From assembly GCA_031285815.1 (NCBI GenBank), contig JAITVM010000079.1, forward strand, positions 1-13,362: a stretch of 13,362 nucleotides of DNA, in the 5' to 3' direction. The notes beneath the pieces were generated by a model. It searched no databases and had not been told where the DNA came from. It saw nothing but the letters and a program-made list of their open reading frames with translations. Within the stretch, counting starts at the first letter, position 1; each line of letters starts with the position of its first letter. This document shows positions 5,782 through 13,362 of this stretch, piece by piece. The stretch comes from Clostridiales bacterium (lineage in GTDB: Bacteria; Bacillota; Clostridia; Lachnospirales; JAITVM01). The position numbers were made by a program, and so were the translations under genes.

Positions 5782-6896
5782 AGGTTTTGTTTTTAATAAA
5801 CTATGCCGGAAAAGGCGGTTCTGAAAAATATGTCCAAGTCCTAACAGAATATTTAAAAGGCAAAGCAGAAGTGTTTTTTGCGTACAGCGAAGATGGGCCC
5901 TTAGTAAACAGCATGATTAATTTGGGGGCTACCATTTTTAATTTGAAGATGAAATCGGCTTTTGATTTTGGGGCGGCAAGGAAGCTGGCATCATATTGTG
6001 GGGAGAATAAAATTGATATAGTACATACCCAGTTCCCCCGCGAGGGCTATATTGCAATCCATGCTAAAAAAATGTACCCCGCAATCAAAATTATCCATAC
6101 TGCCCATCTAATCCTCGAACAGCCTTTTTTATGGAAGCTCCTGAATTCAATTTTTTCTAAACATAATGATGCCGTAATTACGGTCTGCAATAAATGTAGG
6201 GAGGTTATGGAAAAGAATAAATACCCCGGTGATAAGATGCATGTTATATTTAACGGCGTGCCTTATAAACCATATGCACATAACATAACAAACAGCTCCA
6301 TGCGCAAAGATTTTAATATACCGCCGGACGAATTTGTTTTTGTTTCGGTTGCGCGGTTTACTGAAGAAAAAGGGCTGCCGTTTTTGATTGAGTCTGTAAA
6401 AAGGCTTGTAAGCATAATGGATGACAAAAAGTTCACCGTTTTGCTAGTTGGCGATGGCGCGCTGGAGGGGCAGTTAAAAAAATTGGCTGATGGTTATGGC
6501 TTAAGCAGTTATATTAAATTTGCAGGGTACCGTGATGACATAGAAAATATATTAATGGGCTCAAACTGTTTCATTAACTCATCAAATAGCGAAGCGCTTT
6601 CGTTTGCAATATTAGAGGCGCTTTCGAAAGCTTTGCCCGTTATAGCGACTAAGGTTGGCGGGAATTTTGATATAATTAATGAAAAAACTGGATGCGGCAT
6701 ATTAGTGCGTTACGGCAGCGATATACAAATGGCCAGGGCTATGGAAAAAATGATTTTTAACAGCGATTTTTATAAAGAGTGTAGCAAAAATGCTGTTTTA
6801 AATATAAAAAATAATTTTAATTTAGAAAATTCTTGTGAAGATACTTTTGAGTTATATACTCAAATAATTAAGGAGGATGAAGAAAATGATAATTGA
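5778..6896 (+). CDS. GT4-family glycosyltransferase
   Basis: This 372-residue protein has the GT-B fold layout. The N-terminal domain opens with MKVLFLINYAGKGGSEKY (acceptor side and Gly-rich loop). The C-terminal domain contains VSVARFTEEKGL, LLVGDGALEGQL and the EX7E element with Glu272 and Glu280 in SEALSFAILEAL. This is typical of retaining GT4 enzymes that transfer a sugar from an NDP-sugar to a lipid-linked acceptor at the inner membrane face. Donor and acceptor cannot be read from sequence. The start codon overlaps the flippase stop by 4 bases, suggesting translational coupling. An AAGGAGG near its end serves the next gene, which begins 11 bases before this one stops. Confidence 0.93.
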   Translation: MKVLFLINYAGKGGSEKYVQVLTEYLKGKAEVFFAYSEDGPLVNSMINLGATIFNLKMKSAFDFGAARKLASYCGENKIDIVHTQFPREGYIAIHAKKMYPAIKIIHTAHLILEQPFLWKLLNSIFSKHNDAVITVCNKCREVMEKNKYPGDKMHVIFNGVPYKPYAHNITNSSMRKDFNIPPDEFVFVSVARFTEEKGLPFLIESVKRLVSIMDDKKFTVLLVGDGALEGQLKKLADGYGLSSYIKFAGYRDDIENILMGSNCFINSSNSEALSFAILEALSKALPVIATKVGGNFDIINEKTGCGILVRYGSDIQMARAMEKMIFNSDFYKECSKNAVLNIKNNFNLENSCEDTFELYTQIIKEDEENDN

Positions 6897-7368
6897 TAAT
6901 AAAGGGAAGCTGTTTGGGGTTATTAATATCATCGATTTGTTTTTGATTATAGCGGTATTGGGCGCAGTTGTGTTTGTTGGCACAAAATTAATGTCGGGCT
7001 CTGTGCTGCCGTCAAATCAAAAGTTTATTGTAAAATATTATACAGAGGAAGTTTCAGATTTCGCGGCGGAAAAAATTAAAATTGGCGACGATGTAATGGA
7101 TGAGCCTAAAAACTTAAACCTTGGTAAAGTAACAGATGTTAAGGTTTCGCCATCAATAATATATTCGCCGGATTCATCAGGCAAAATTGTAGAATCGCCT
7201 AAAGAGGGCTATGTTTCAATAGAGATTACTTCTGAAGTTTATGCGCAATCATACCCGCATGGCTTTATTGTTGAAGGGAACCAATATAGCATTAACCATG
7301 GCTTAACAATCCGCGCCGGTTATGGAAAAATTTATTTAAGGGTATCCGGCATAGAGGCAGTTAATTAA
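6886..7368 (+). CDS. DUF4330-family membrane-anchored protein
   Basis: This is a 160-residue protein. The ATG at 6886 is preferred over the ATG at 6877 because AGGAGG (6871-6876) is 9 bases upstream of the former but directly adjoins the latter. The N-terminus, MIIDNKGKLFGVINIIDLF, is the signature of the DUF4330 family. One transmembrane segment (about 13-31) follows, then a soluble domain of about 125 residues with no Cys pair or catalytic motif that I can recognise. The domain is predicted to lie outside the membrane, although the orientation is inferred. No function is established to my knowledge. Its position between a glycosyltransferase and a polymerase-like gene suggests an accessory or scaffold role in polysaccharide assembly. 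Confidence 0.8.
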   Translation: MIIDNKGKLFGVINIIDLFLIIAVLGAVVFVGTKLMSGSVLPSNQKFIVKYYTEEVSDFAAEKIKIGDDVMDEPKNLNLGKVTDVKVSPSIIYSPDSSGKIVESPKEGYVSIEITSEVYAQSYPHGFIVEGNQYSINHGLTIRAGYGKIYLRVSGIEAVN

Positions 7369-7415
7369 GCCTATCTGGGGCACCTTGGGGTTATATTAAT
7401 AAGGAGGCTGGTTTC

Positions 7416-7961
7416 ATGTCAAACAGTTTTATAGTTAATGCCTTTTTAAAACTTTATACTATAATAGGCGGCTACTACGAAAATAGTTGTATACACAAAA
7501 TAGTTGCGTACTTTTACCGGGTAAGCAGCTCTTCTTTTATTGTTAATTTTTTTAAATTTGTGTTAATGAAAGAAGAAAATAGCAAGCTACGTGCAAACAG
7601 TGTTTTTTTTGCTATATTTGATAAAACCGTTGCAGCTATAAATGGCCTTGCCCAAAAAATTTTTAATTATTTTAAAAATATATCAGGCAGCAGCGTAATT
7701 TGCCGTTTTGTAAATATTTTATTGCCAAAATCAATTGGCGGCGCGTTTAATTCGGTTTCGGTTATTTTGTCCGGCTTTTTTTTGCTTAGGCTGATTATAT
7801 TAACTATTATGCATGGGCCCGCTTTAAATATATTAACGTTAAATGGCGGCTTGGCATTAGTTTTTGCCGCCGGGGCACTAACCCCTATGGAAAATATGGG
7901 CTATGCTATTAAAGATAGTATTTTGGCTAAACTCATTGAATGGTTTTTTGTTGAAGAATAA
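7416..7961 (+). CDS. Small membrane protein with repeated Ser-Ile amphipathic segments, unknown function
   Basis: This 181-residue protein starts at an ATG after AAGGAGG (7402-7408). I do not recognise a named family. The first 105 residues contain a degenerate repeat starting with [NS]-S-x-[IF]: NSFIVNAFLKLY (3), NSCIHKIVAYFY (23), SSFIVNFFKFV (39), NSVFFAIFDKTV (61) and SSVICRFVNILL (92). A further DSILAKLIEWFF (167) closes the protein. Two transmembrane segments (about 114-131 and 140-157) lie between the last two units. The repeats read as amphipathic helices that could lie on the membrane or against a partner. It directly precedes the polymerase-like gene by 22 bases. I recall long clostridial O-antigen-ligase-type proteins with a similar N-terminal extension, so this may be a separately encoded front part of that enzyme. 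This is inference. Confidence 0.75.
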   Translation: MSNSFIVNAFLKLYTIIGGYYENSCIHKIVAYFYRVSSSSFIVNFFKFVLMKEENSKLRANSVFFAIFDKTVAAINGLAQKIFNYFKNISGSSVICRFVNILLPKSIGGAFNSVSVILSGFFLLRLIILTIMHGPALNILTLNGGLALVFAAGALTPMENMGYAIKDSILAKLIEWFFVEE

Positions 7962-7983
7962 AGTACTGAAGGGTTGATATCTT

Positions 7984-9324
7984 GTGGCTTTAGATAAAGA
8001 AAAAATGCGCATGGCATTATTATTGGCGGCTGGTTTGGTGCTTGGCGTTTTGTCAATTTTTGTACCGCTTAAATATGTTGCCCTCCTTGCCGCTTTAATT
8101 GGCGTAATTGTATTCACCTTCTATTTCATGGAGGCTTCTTTTTGCTTATTTATTGTGTTTATGTCAGCATTGCCGCACCAGCTATGGAATAATGTTTTAA
8201 TTATGCTGGCGGCGCTGTTTTACCTTGGCGTATTTTATTTACAAGTTTTAGCGGGCAAGCGGGCACCCCTGCCATACAAAAGGGTAAATATTTTTTTATA
8301 CTTCTTTGTGTTTTTTGCAGCCTACAGCCTGTTTATCAGCAACTCTGTAGGGGATAGCTTACGGGTTTTTATGATTTTGTTTTCGTGCATTATATTGTCA
8401 ATAGTTTTAATGGGGCTCATCACAGACAAAAAAACACTTAATATGGTGCTGTCATTTATATGTGTAGGTGTTTTTTTAACATCCCTTTATGGTGTGTACC
8501 AAAAAATTACCGGGGTCGAGATGCGGGCAGAATTTATTGATTTTGTTGTCAGCGCAAATATGCCGGGGCGGATTTTTTCTACTATGGACAACCCGAATAA
8601 TTACGCCGAATATTTAACATTGCTGCTCCCGCTATGTTTGGCTTATTTTTTAACCAGCAGGGATGAAATTAAAAAATTTGTTATACTAATGGTTTTTGGT
8701 TTAGGGGCATTAATGCTGGTGTTCACACTTTCGCGGGGCGCTTATTTAACATTTGCTTTTGGGTTGGCGCTATTTATTTTAATGGTTAACAGTAGGCTTA
8801 TCCCATATGGCATTATTTTAGTTTTAGTCATAGTGCCGTTAATGCCAAATAACTTTATAATAAACCGGCTTATGACTATCGGGAAAGATTCCTCAAGCTC
8901 ATACCGTTTTTTAATATGGGAAGGCGTGCTCCGGATGATACAGGCTTATGGGCTTCAAGGTATTGGGATGGGCCCGTCCGCATTTAGAAAGATATATGAT
9001 ATCTACAGCAATGATGCGGCTTATAATGCATGGCATTCGCATAATTTAATTTTGCAGATGTGGGTAGAGATGGGCATTGGTGGGCTAATTTCATTTTTGG
9101 CCCTAATGTTTACCACAATCCGCAGTATATTTGTAGAATATTTCCGCACAAAAGAGAAATATTTTAAATATATACTGGCGGGGCTGGTATTTTCAATTGT
9201 GGCAATAGTTTTATTCAGCTTTGCGGAATATGTTTGGTATTACCCAAGGGTAATGCTGACATTTTGGCTTGTGCTGGGGGTTTCTTATGGGGTAGTAAAT
9301 TTATCTAGGGGTGGTCTTAATTGA
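7984..9324 (+). CDS. O-antigen ligase / Wzy-type polysaccharide polymerase-like protein
   Basis: This 446-residue integral membrane protein starts at GTG 7984 after GAAGGG. It has about ten to twelve hydrophobic segments. Family landmarks of the Wzy/WaaL (O-antigen ligase, PF04932) group are present: MDNPNNYAEY (Asp202-Asn203-Pro204-Asn205), TLSRGAYL (Ser250-Arg251), and an outer-loop region GIGMGPSAFRKIY followed by HSHN (His351, His353) and MWVEMGIGGLISF. Such proteins polymerise or ligate undecaprenyl-linked oligosaccharides on the outer face of the membrane. Sequence alone does not separate polymerase from ligase. In this operon a polymerase or ligase for the secondary wall polysaccharide is the natural reading. 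The stop overlaps the next TTG start by 4 bases (TTGA). Confidence 0.88.
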   Translation: MALDKEKMRMALLLAAGLVLGVLSIFVPLKYVALLAALIGVIVFTFYFMEASFCLFIVFMSALPHQLWNNVLIMLAALFYLGVFYLQVLAGKRAPLPYKRVNIFLYFFVFFAAYSLFISNSVGDSLRVFMILFSCIILSIVLMGLITDKKTLNMVLSFICVGVFLTSLYGVYQKITGVEMRAEFIDFVVSANMPGRIFSTMDNPNNYAEYLTLLLPLCLAYFLTSRDEIKKFVILMVFGLGALMLVFTLSRGAYLTFAFGLALFILMVNSRLIPYGIILVLVIVPLMPNNFIINRLMTIGKDSSSSYRFLIWEGVLRMIQAYGLQGIGMGPSAFRKIYDIYSNDAAYNAWHSHNLILQMWVEMGIGGLISFLALMFTTIRSIFVEYFRTKEKYFKYILAGLVFSIVAIVLFSFAEYVWYYPRVMLTFWLVLGVSYGVVNLSRGGLN

Positions 9325-11552
9325 AAGCGCTCCATATAATAAGCGGTGGCGACAAGGGCGGCGCAAAAACCCATGTTTTCGCACTCTTGACTTCACTTAT
9401 AGAAGAAATAGATATTATGGTTGTCTGCTTTATGGAGGGGGTATTTTACCAGGAGATTCAAAACATGCCGATCCCTTCTATGCTAATAAAACAAAAATTT
9501 AGGTATGATTTAACTGTTATTGGCAAGCTCGTCAAATTAATACGCAAGGAGCGCTATAATATAATCCATACACATGGGGCGAGGGCCAACTTTATAGCCG
9601 CATTCCTTAAGCTGTTTATAAAAACGCCAATAATAACTACTGTGCATAGCGACTACCGGATGGACTTTACACAAAATTTATATAAGAAGCTATTATTTAC
9701 AGAACTAAATGCAGTTTCCTTGCGGTTTATGGATTATTATATTGGGGTAAGCCAAAATTTTAAAGATATGCTTGTAAGCAGGCGTTTTCCGGAAGAAAAA
9801 ATTTATGCAGTGTATAATGCTATAGACTTTAACCAAAAGGTTGATTATTGCACAAAAGAAGAATTCTTGGGGCGGTTTGGTTTACGTGAATACGCCAGCG
9901 GGAAAACTATCGTCGGGATAATAGGCCGGTTTGACAAGGTTAAGGGCCACGATGTTTTTATAAAGGCATGTGCCGAGGTTTTAAAATCCAATAAAAATGT
10001 ACTGTTTTTATTGGCAGGCGAGGGCGACGAACAAAATAACCTGGAATTGTTAGCAAAAAAATTAGGGGTAGAAAAATACATTAAGTTTTTGGGGTTTGTT
10101 TCTGATATATATAGCTTTATAAACACAATAGACATCAATGTGCTTTCGTCTTATAGCGAGTCGTTCCCGTATGTTTTATTAGAGGGCGCCCTATTAAAGA
10201 AAGCCACGGTAAGCACAGCTATAGGCGGTGTGCCTGATTTAATAAAAGAAGGCGAGACGGGCCTCTTGGCGCCCCCTGCCGACCCAGCCCGGCTTGGTGC
10301 ACAAATTTTAAAAATGGTTGGCGATGGGGCTTTGCGTAAAGTACTGGGCGGAAACCTGTATGTTTACGCAAAAAATAATTTTTCTAAAGAAGGCCTTAAG
10401 AGCAGGCATTTGGAAATATATAACGATGTGCTAAGGGACAGGAAAAATAAAAACATGCTGTTCGACGTTATGCTTTCCGGCTATTACGGGTTTAACAATA
10501 GCGGCGATGAGGCTATCCTAGAGGCTATTATTGACAGCTTAAAACAAGAAAAAGAAGATATAAAAATTATTGTCCTATCAAAAAAACCGCAGCAGACAAT
10601 GGGCAAATATAATGTCTTTGCGCTTAACCGGTATAACGTATTAGAAATCCCCAAATATTTAAAAATGTCGCGGGTATTTATAAACGGCGGCGGGAGCTTG
10701 ATCCAGGATATAACGAGCACACATTCTTTAGTTTATTATACTTATTTAATGAACCATGCAAAAAGGCTCGGCTTAAGGGTGATGCTTTACGCTAACGGCA
10801 TAGGCCCCATAACAAAAGAGGGCAATGTGCGCCGGGCTAAAAAAGCGCTAAAGAAATGCGATTATATTACCCTGCGTGAGCCGGAGTCCTTTAAAGAATT
10901 AAAACGTTTTGGCATAGATAATGTCCATACGCGGTTATCCGCTGACCCAACGCTTCGGACAAAAAAAATAGATGGGTTTAAAATTGACGAGATTTTTAAA
11001 AACGAAGGCATTGACATAAATAAAAAATATTTTGCGCTGTCTTTTAGGCAGTGGAAAAATAACGATGTGGATTTTGTAGACAAGATAGTGGAGGTTATAA
11101 AATTTGTAAATAAGGAATATAACCTATGCCCGCTTTTTATACCAATGCAATTTCCAAACGACCAAATAATAAGTAACGAAATTATTTTAAAAAGCGGGAT
11201 AAATTGTGCTATATTGAAAAAAGAATATAGCTTAAAAGAGCTTTTGGGGATTATCAGTGTGTGCGGGTTTGTTTTGGCCATGCGCCTCCATACATTAATT
11301 TATTCTGTAAGTGTTAACGTGCCTATTATAGGGATTGTTTATGACCCGAAGATACGTGCATTTATGGAATATATTAAACAGGGCTATTATGTTGATTCAA
11401 ATAATATTGATTCTGGCGCGCTTATTGAAATGATAAATAATGTAATGGCCAATAGTGCCGGGATAAAAGAGTCGATAGCAAATGAATCCGATAAACTAAA
11501 GGTGCTATGCTGTGAAGACCCTAAAATTGCTGTTAGCCTAATCGACGGGTAA
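9321..11552 (+). CDS. csaB: Fusion of GT4 glycosyltransferase and CsaB-type polysaccharide pyruvyl transferase
   Basis: This 743-residue bifunctional protein starts at TTG 9321 after AGGGGTGG, overlapping the previous stop. Residues 1 to about 372 are a complete GT4 glycosyltransferase: GGDKGGAKTH (9-18), GIIGRFDKVKG and an EX7E pair, Glu280 and Glu288, in SESFPYVLLEGAL. From about residue 379 to the end (365 residues, the size of a stand-alone enzyme) it is a CsaB-like pyruvyl transferase: SGYYGFNNSGDEAIL, FINGGGSLIQDITS, NGIGPI, TLREPES, ADPTL, and MRLHTLIYS with Arg655 and His657, then YDPKI. CsaB adds a ketal pyruvate from PEP to the wall polysaccharide so that SLH domains can bind it. 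The frame is continuous. Joining the two couples addition of a sugar with its pyruvylation, by inference before export. An AGGA 11 bases upstream of ATG 10455 could permit separate synthesis of the CsaB half. Confidence 0.92.
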   Translation: MKALHIISGGDKGGAKTHVFALLTSLIEEIDIMVVCFMEGVFYQEIQNMPIPSMLIKQKFRYDLTVIGKLVKLIRKERYNIIHTHGARANFIAAFLKLFIKTPIITTVHSDYRMDFTQNLYKKLLFTELNAVSLRFMDYYIGVSQNFKDMLVSRRFPEEKIYAVYNAIDFNQKVDYCTKEEFLGRFGLREYASGKTIVGIIGRFDKVKGHDVFIKACAEVLKSNKNVLFLLAGEGDEQNNLELLAKKLGVEKYIKFLGFVSDIYSFINTIDINVLSSYSESFPYVLLEGALLKKATVSTAIGGVPDLIKEGETGLLAPPADPARLGAQILKMVGDGALRKVLGGNLYVYAKNNFSKEGLKSRHLEIYNDVLRDRKNKNMLFDVMLSGYYGFNNSGDEAILEAIIDSLKQEKEDIKIIVLSKKPQQTMGKYNVFALNRYNVLEIPKYLKMSRVFINGGGSLIQDITSTHSLVYYTYLMNHAKRLGLRVMLYANGIGPITKEGNVRRAKKALKKCDYITLREPESFKELKRFGIDNVHTRLSADPTLRTKKIDGFKIDEIFKNEGIDINKKYFALSFRQWKNNDVDFVDKIVEVIKFVNKEYNLCPLFIPMQFPNDQIISNEIILKSGINCAILKKEYSLKELLGIISVCGFVLAMRLHTLIYSVSVNVPIIGIVYDPKIRAFMEYIKQGYYVDSNNIDSGALIEMINNVMANSAGIKESIANESDKLKVLCCEDPKIAVSLIDG

Positions 11553-11598
11553 GGGGCTTTTTGAGGTTGCTGTACTAAAAATAAAGGTGGTTAAGCAT

Positions 11599-12537
11599 AT
11601 GAAAAATAAATGTCCCTTTGACCCTGATTTTCTAAAATTAAATAGGATAATGGGGCCTATCCTGGACGGCGACGAAGCGGCAACTAAGGCGGCTATCCGG
11701 TATTTTTACAGTGAATGGGATAGGAATGTGTCAGATGATGAAATAAAAGTTACAAAACTATCGATACCCAGTGAAGATGTACAAGTTGATATACAAGTTT
11801 TAGAGCCCAAAAAACCTTTAGGCAAGCAGGCACCCTGTTTAATTTACTATCACGGCGGCGGGTTTATTTTACCTATGAACACGTACCAGTTTGTTTTATT
11901 GCGCGAATATATAAGGGGCGCTTCCTGCAAGGCTGTATGCGTAAATTATAGGCTTGCCCCAGATGTGGCTTTCCCGGGGCCTTTCTATGATTGTTACAAT
12001 ACCCTGATTTGGGTGCGCCAAAATGCTGAAGGGCTGGGCATTAACCCAGATAAAATTATATTGGCCGGCGATAGTGCCGGCGGGCTTATGAGTGCCGCCG
12101 CCTCATTAATGGCGCGGGATAATAATTTGCCGCTGCCTGCGGCGCAAATGCATTTTTACCCAGGTTTGGACCCAAGGCTTAATACCGGGTCAATGAAACT
12201 ATACACGCAGATTCCTGGCTGGAATGCTATTATTACAGAAAAAGTCTGGGGCCTCTTCTTGAAGGATGGGGACAAAGGCATGCGTAGTTACTGCTCGCCT
12301 TTGGAAGCGGGTTCATTAGCCGGGCTGCCGCAAGCTTATGTAGAAACCGCAGAATTTGACTGCCTACATGACGACGGCATAAATTATGCTGAGGCGCTTA
12401 AAAAAGCTGGCGTACCGGTAGAGTTAAATGAAACAAAAGGCACAGTTCACGCTTATGATTATATTATGGAGAACCACATTACTAAGGAAAATATCGCCCG
12501 GCGCATCCGGTATATGAATAAAGTGTTTGGGCAGTAA
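11599..12537 (+). CDS. Alpha/beta hydrolase, HSL-type (family IV) esterase
   Basis: This 312-residue cytoplasmic protein has no signal peptide. The ATG at 11599 is chosen over GTG 11587 because AAAGGTGG (11583-11590) lies 8 bases before it and would overlap the GTG. The hormone-sensitive-lipase group is shown by YYHGGGF (His85-Gly88, oxyanion hole), the nucleophile Ser159 in GDSAGG, the acid Asp254 in EFDCLHDDG and His284 in GTVHAY, so the triad is complete. These enzymes cleave short acyl or small carboxylic esters; the substrate here cannot be deduced. It follows the fusion gene by 46 bases with no convincing terminator between, so read-through from the polysaccharide operon is possible. 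A role in removing acyl groups from sugar precursors is only a speculation. Confidence 0.92.
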   Translation: MKNKCPFDPDFLKLNRIMGPILDGDEAATKAAIRYFYSEWDRNVSDDEIKVTKLSIPSEDVQVDIQVLEPKKPLGKQAPCLIYYHGGGFILPMNTYQFVLLREYIRGASCKAVCVNYRLAPDVAFPGPFYDCYNTLIWVRQNAEGLGINPDKIILAGDSAGGLMSAAASLMARDNNLPLPAAQMHFYPGLDPRLNTGSMKLYTQIPGWNAIITEKVWGLFLKDGDKGMRSYCSPLEAGSLAGLPQAYVETAEFDCLHDDGINYAEALKKAGVPVELNETKGTVHAYDYIMENHITKENIARRIRYMNKVFGQ

Positions 12538-12556
12538 ATATAGGTATTTGGCAAAA

Positions 12557-12594
12557 ATATAGCCAGCAAATAAATTTTGGTTTGCTGGCTATAT
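12557..12594. terminator. Terminator between convergent genes
   Basis: A perfect 14-bp stem is formed by ATATAGCCAGCAAA (12557-12570) and its complement at 12581-12594, around a 10-base loop. On the minus strand the hairpin is followed by a short T run (the AAAAA at 12553-12557), and it lies just after the ABC gene's stop, so it should end that transcript. On the plus strand the tail is ATAAAAAATTT, a weaker signal, but it may still end the hydrolase transcript. Confidence 0.8.
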
Positions 12595-12601
12595 AAAAAA
12601 T

Positions 12602-13362
12602 TTATTCATTGCCTAAGCTTTGTATGTTACATAGGTTCGCATAGGCCCCATTGTTTTTTATAAGTTCATTATGGTTGCCGGATTCGGCAATCCTACCTTC
12701 CTGCAGCACGATAATTGTATCGGCTTTTTTTATTGTGGAAAGCCTGTGGGCAATAATAATCAAGGTCCGGGACCCGGCTATCTGGTTAATGGCTGTTTGT
12801 ATTTCTTGTTCTGTTTCCATATCTACAGAAGAAGTTGCTTCGTCTAATAATAAAATAGGCGAATTCCGCAAAATTGACCTGGCTATTGATATACGCTGCT
12901 TTTGGCCGCCGCTTAGCCTTACGCCGCGCTCTCCAATAACTGTCCCATAACCGCCGGGCAAGGACGCTATGTACTCGTGGATTGACGCAACCTTGGCCGC
13001 ATCTTTAATTTCATCTAATGAAGCATGCTCACAGCCATAAGCTATATTTTCAGCAATGGTCCCGTTAAATAAAAATACATCCTGCAAAACAATGCTGAGC
13101 TGGTTCCTTAGGCTTTCTAGGGCCAGCGTTTTAATGTCTATGCCGTCCATTGTCACAGTGCCGCTTGTTGGGTCATAAAAACGGGCGATAAGGCCAGATA
13201 TTGTAGATTTGCCAACGCCGGTGGGCCCTACTATGGCAACCATCTGCCCAGGTTTTACGTTAAAGCTTATATCGTCTAAAACTTTTGTGCCATCTTGATA
13301 TGAAAACGATACATTTTTAAATTCTATTTGGCCGGAAACCCTTTCAACTTTTTTTGCGTCAG
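12602..13362 (-). CDS. ABC exporter, C-terminal ATPase domain (partial, 5' end beyond window)
   Basis: The reading frame stays open to the right edge (252 residues seen), so the Met at 13243 is internal and the true start lies outside. The visible part is a complete nucleotide-binding domain: A-loop Tyr in FSYQDG, Walker A GPTGVGKST, Q-loop VLQDVFLF, signature LSGGQKQRISIARS, Walker B ILLLDEATSSVD and H-loop IIIAHRLST. The linker upstream (KKVERVSGQIEFKNVSF) is typical of fused membrane-ATPase half-exporters of the MsbA/lipid-drug type, so a transmembrane domain is expected off the edge. All catalytic elements are intact. The substrate cannot be deduced. The gene converges on the polysaccharide operon and is probably regulated separately. 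Confidence 0.92.
   Translation of the reverse strand, partial: DAKKVERVSGQIEFKNVSFSYQDGTKVLDDISFNVKPGQMVAIVGPTGVGKSTISGLIARFYDPTSGTVTMDGIDIKTLALESLRNQLSIVLQDVFLFNGTIAENIAYGCEHASLDEIKDAAKVASIHEYIASLPGGYGTVIGERGVRLSGGQKQRISIARSILRNSPILLLDEATSSVDMETEQEIQTAINQIAGSRTLIIIAHRLSTIKKADTIIVLQEGRIAESGNHNELIKNNGAYANLCNIQSLGNE

Noticed and set aside
12651..12950. Plus-strand open frame opposite the ABC ATPase.
   Set aside because: It is antisense to strongly conserved Walker B and signature motifs and has no ribosome-binding site.
1..13362. CRISPR array, rRNA, phage or toxin-antitoxin genes.
   Set aside because: No regularly spaced repeats, rRNA blocks, phage structural genes or small paired ORFs with signals were seen on either strand.

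Overview
The window looks like chromosomal DNA from a low-GC Gram-positive anaerobe, most likely class Clostridia. The reasons are AT-rich intergenic DNA, Bacillota-type Shine-Dalgarno sites, TTG/GTG starts, a copper-amine-oxidase-N surface domain, and a CsaB-type pyruvyl transferase, which marks bacteria that anchor S-layer-homology (SLH) proteins to a pyruvylated wall polysaccharide. I cannot name the genus.

Bases 1-135 carry what looks like the right end of an IS200/IS605-type element: hairpins typical of a TnpB omega RNA and possibly the last codons of tnpB, with the rest of the element off the left edge. Bases 221-3341 hold a tandem pair of secreted proteins, each with a signal peptide, a copper-amine-oxidase-N domain and a transglutaminase-like domain. 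The first copy keeps the Cys-His-Asp triad. In the second the catalytic Cys codon is replaced by Ala, although the reading frame is intact and both ends of the protein are almost unchanged. A roughly 400-base gap (3342-3743) follows, holding a long inverted repeat, a possible promoter and a possible structured leader in front of a thioredoxin gene (3744-4052), which ends at a strong intrinsic terminator.

A new promoter (4141-4169) starts a compact plus-strand operon: MurJ/MviN-family flippase, GT4 glycosyltransferase, DUF4330 membrane-anchored protein, a small membrane protein with repeated Ser-Ile amphipathic segments, an O-antigen ligase/polymerase-like protein, and a 743-residue fusion of a GT4 glycosyltransferase with CsaB. 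Two junctions overlap by 4 bases and one by 11. Together these encode steps of a lipid-linked polysaccharide route: sugar transfer, flipping, polymerisation or ligation, and pyruvylation. The likely product is a secondary cell-wall polysaccharide that holds SLH proteins. The two small membrane proteins have no assigned step and are the most likely uncharacterised parts.

An HSL-family alpha/beta hydrolase (11599-12537) follows without a visible terminator. A 14-bp hairpin at 12557-12594 separates it from a convergent ABC exporter gene whose ATPase domain is seen and whose 5' part runs off the right edge.
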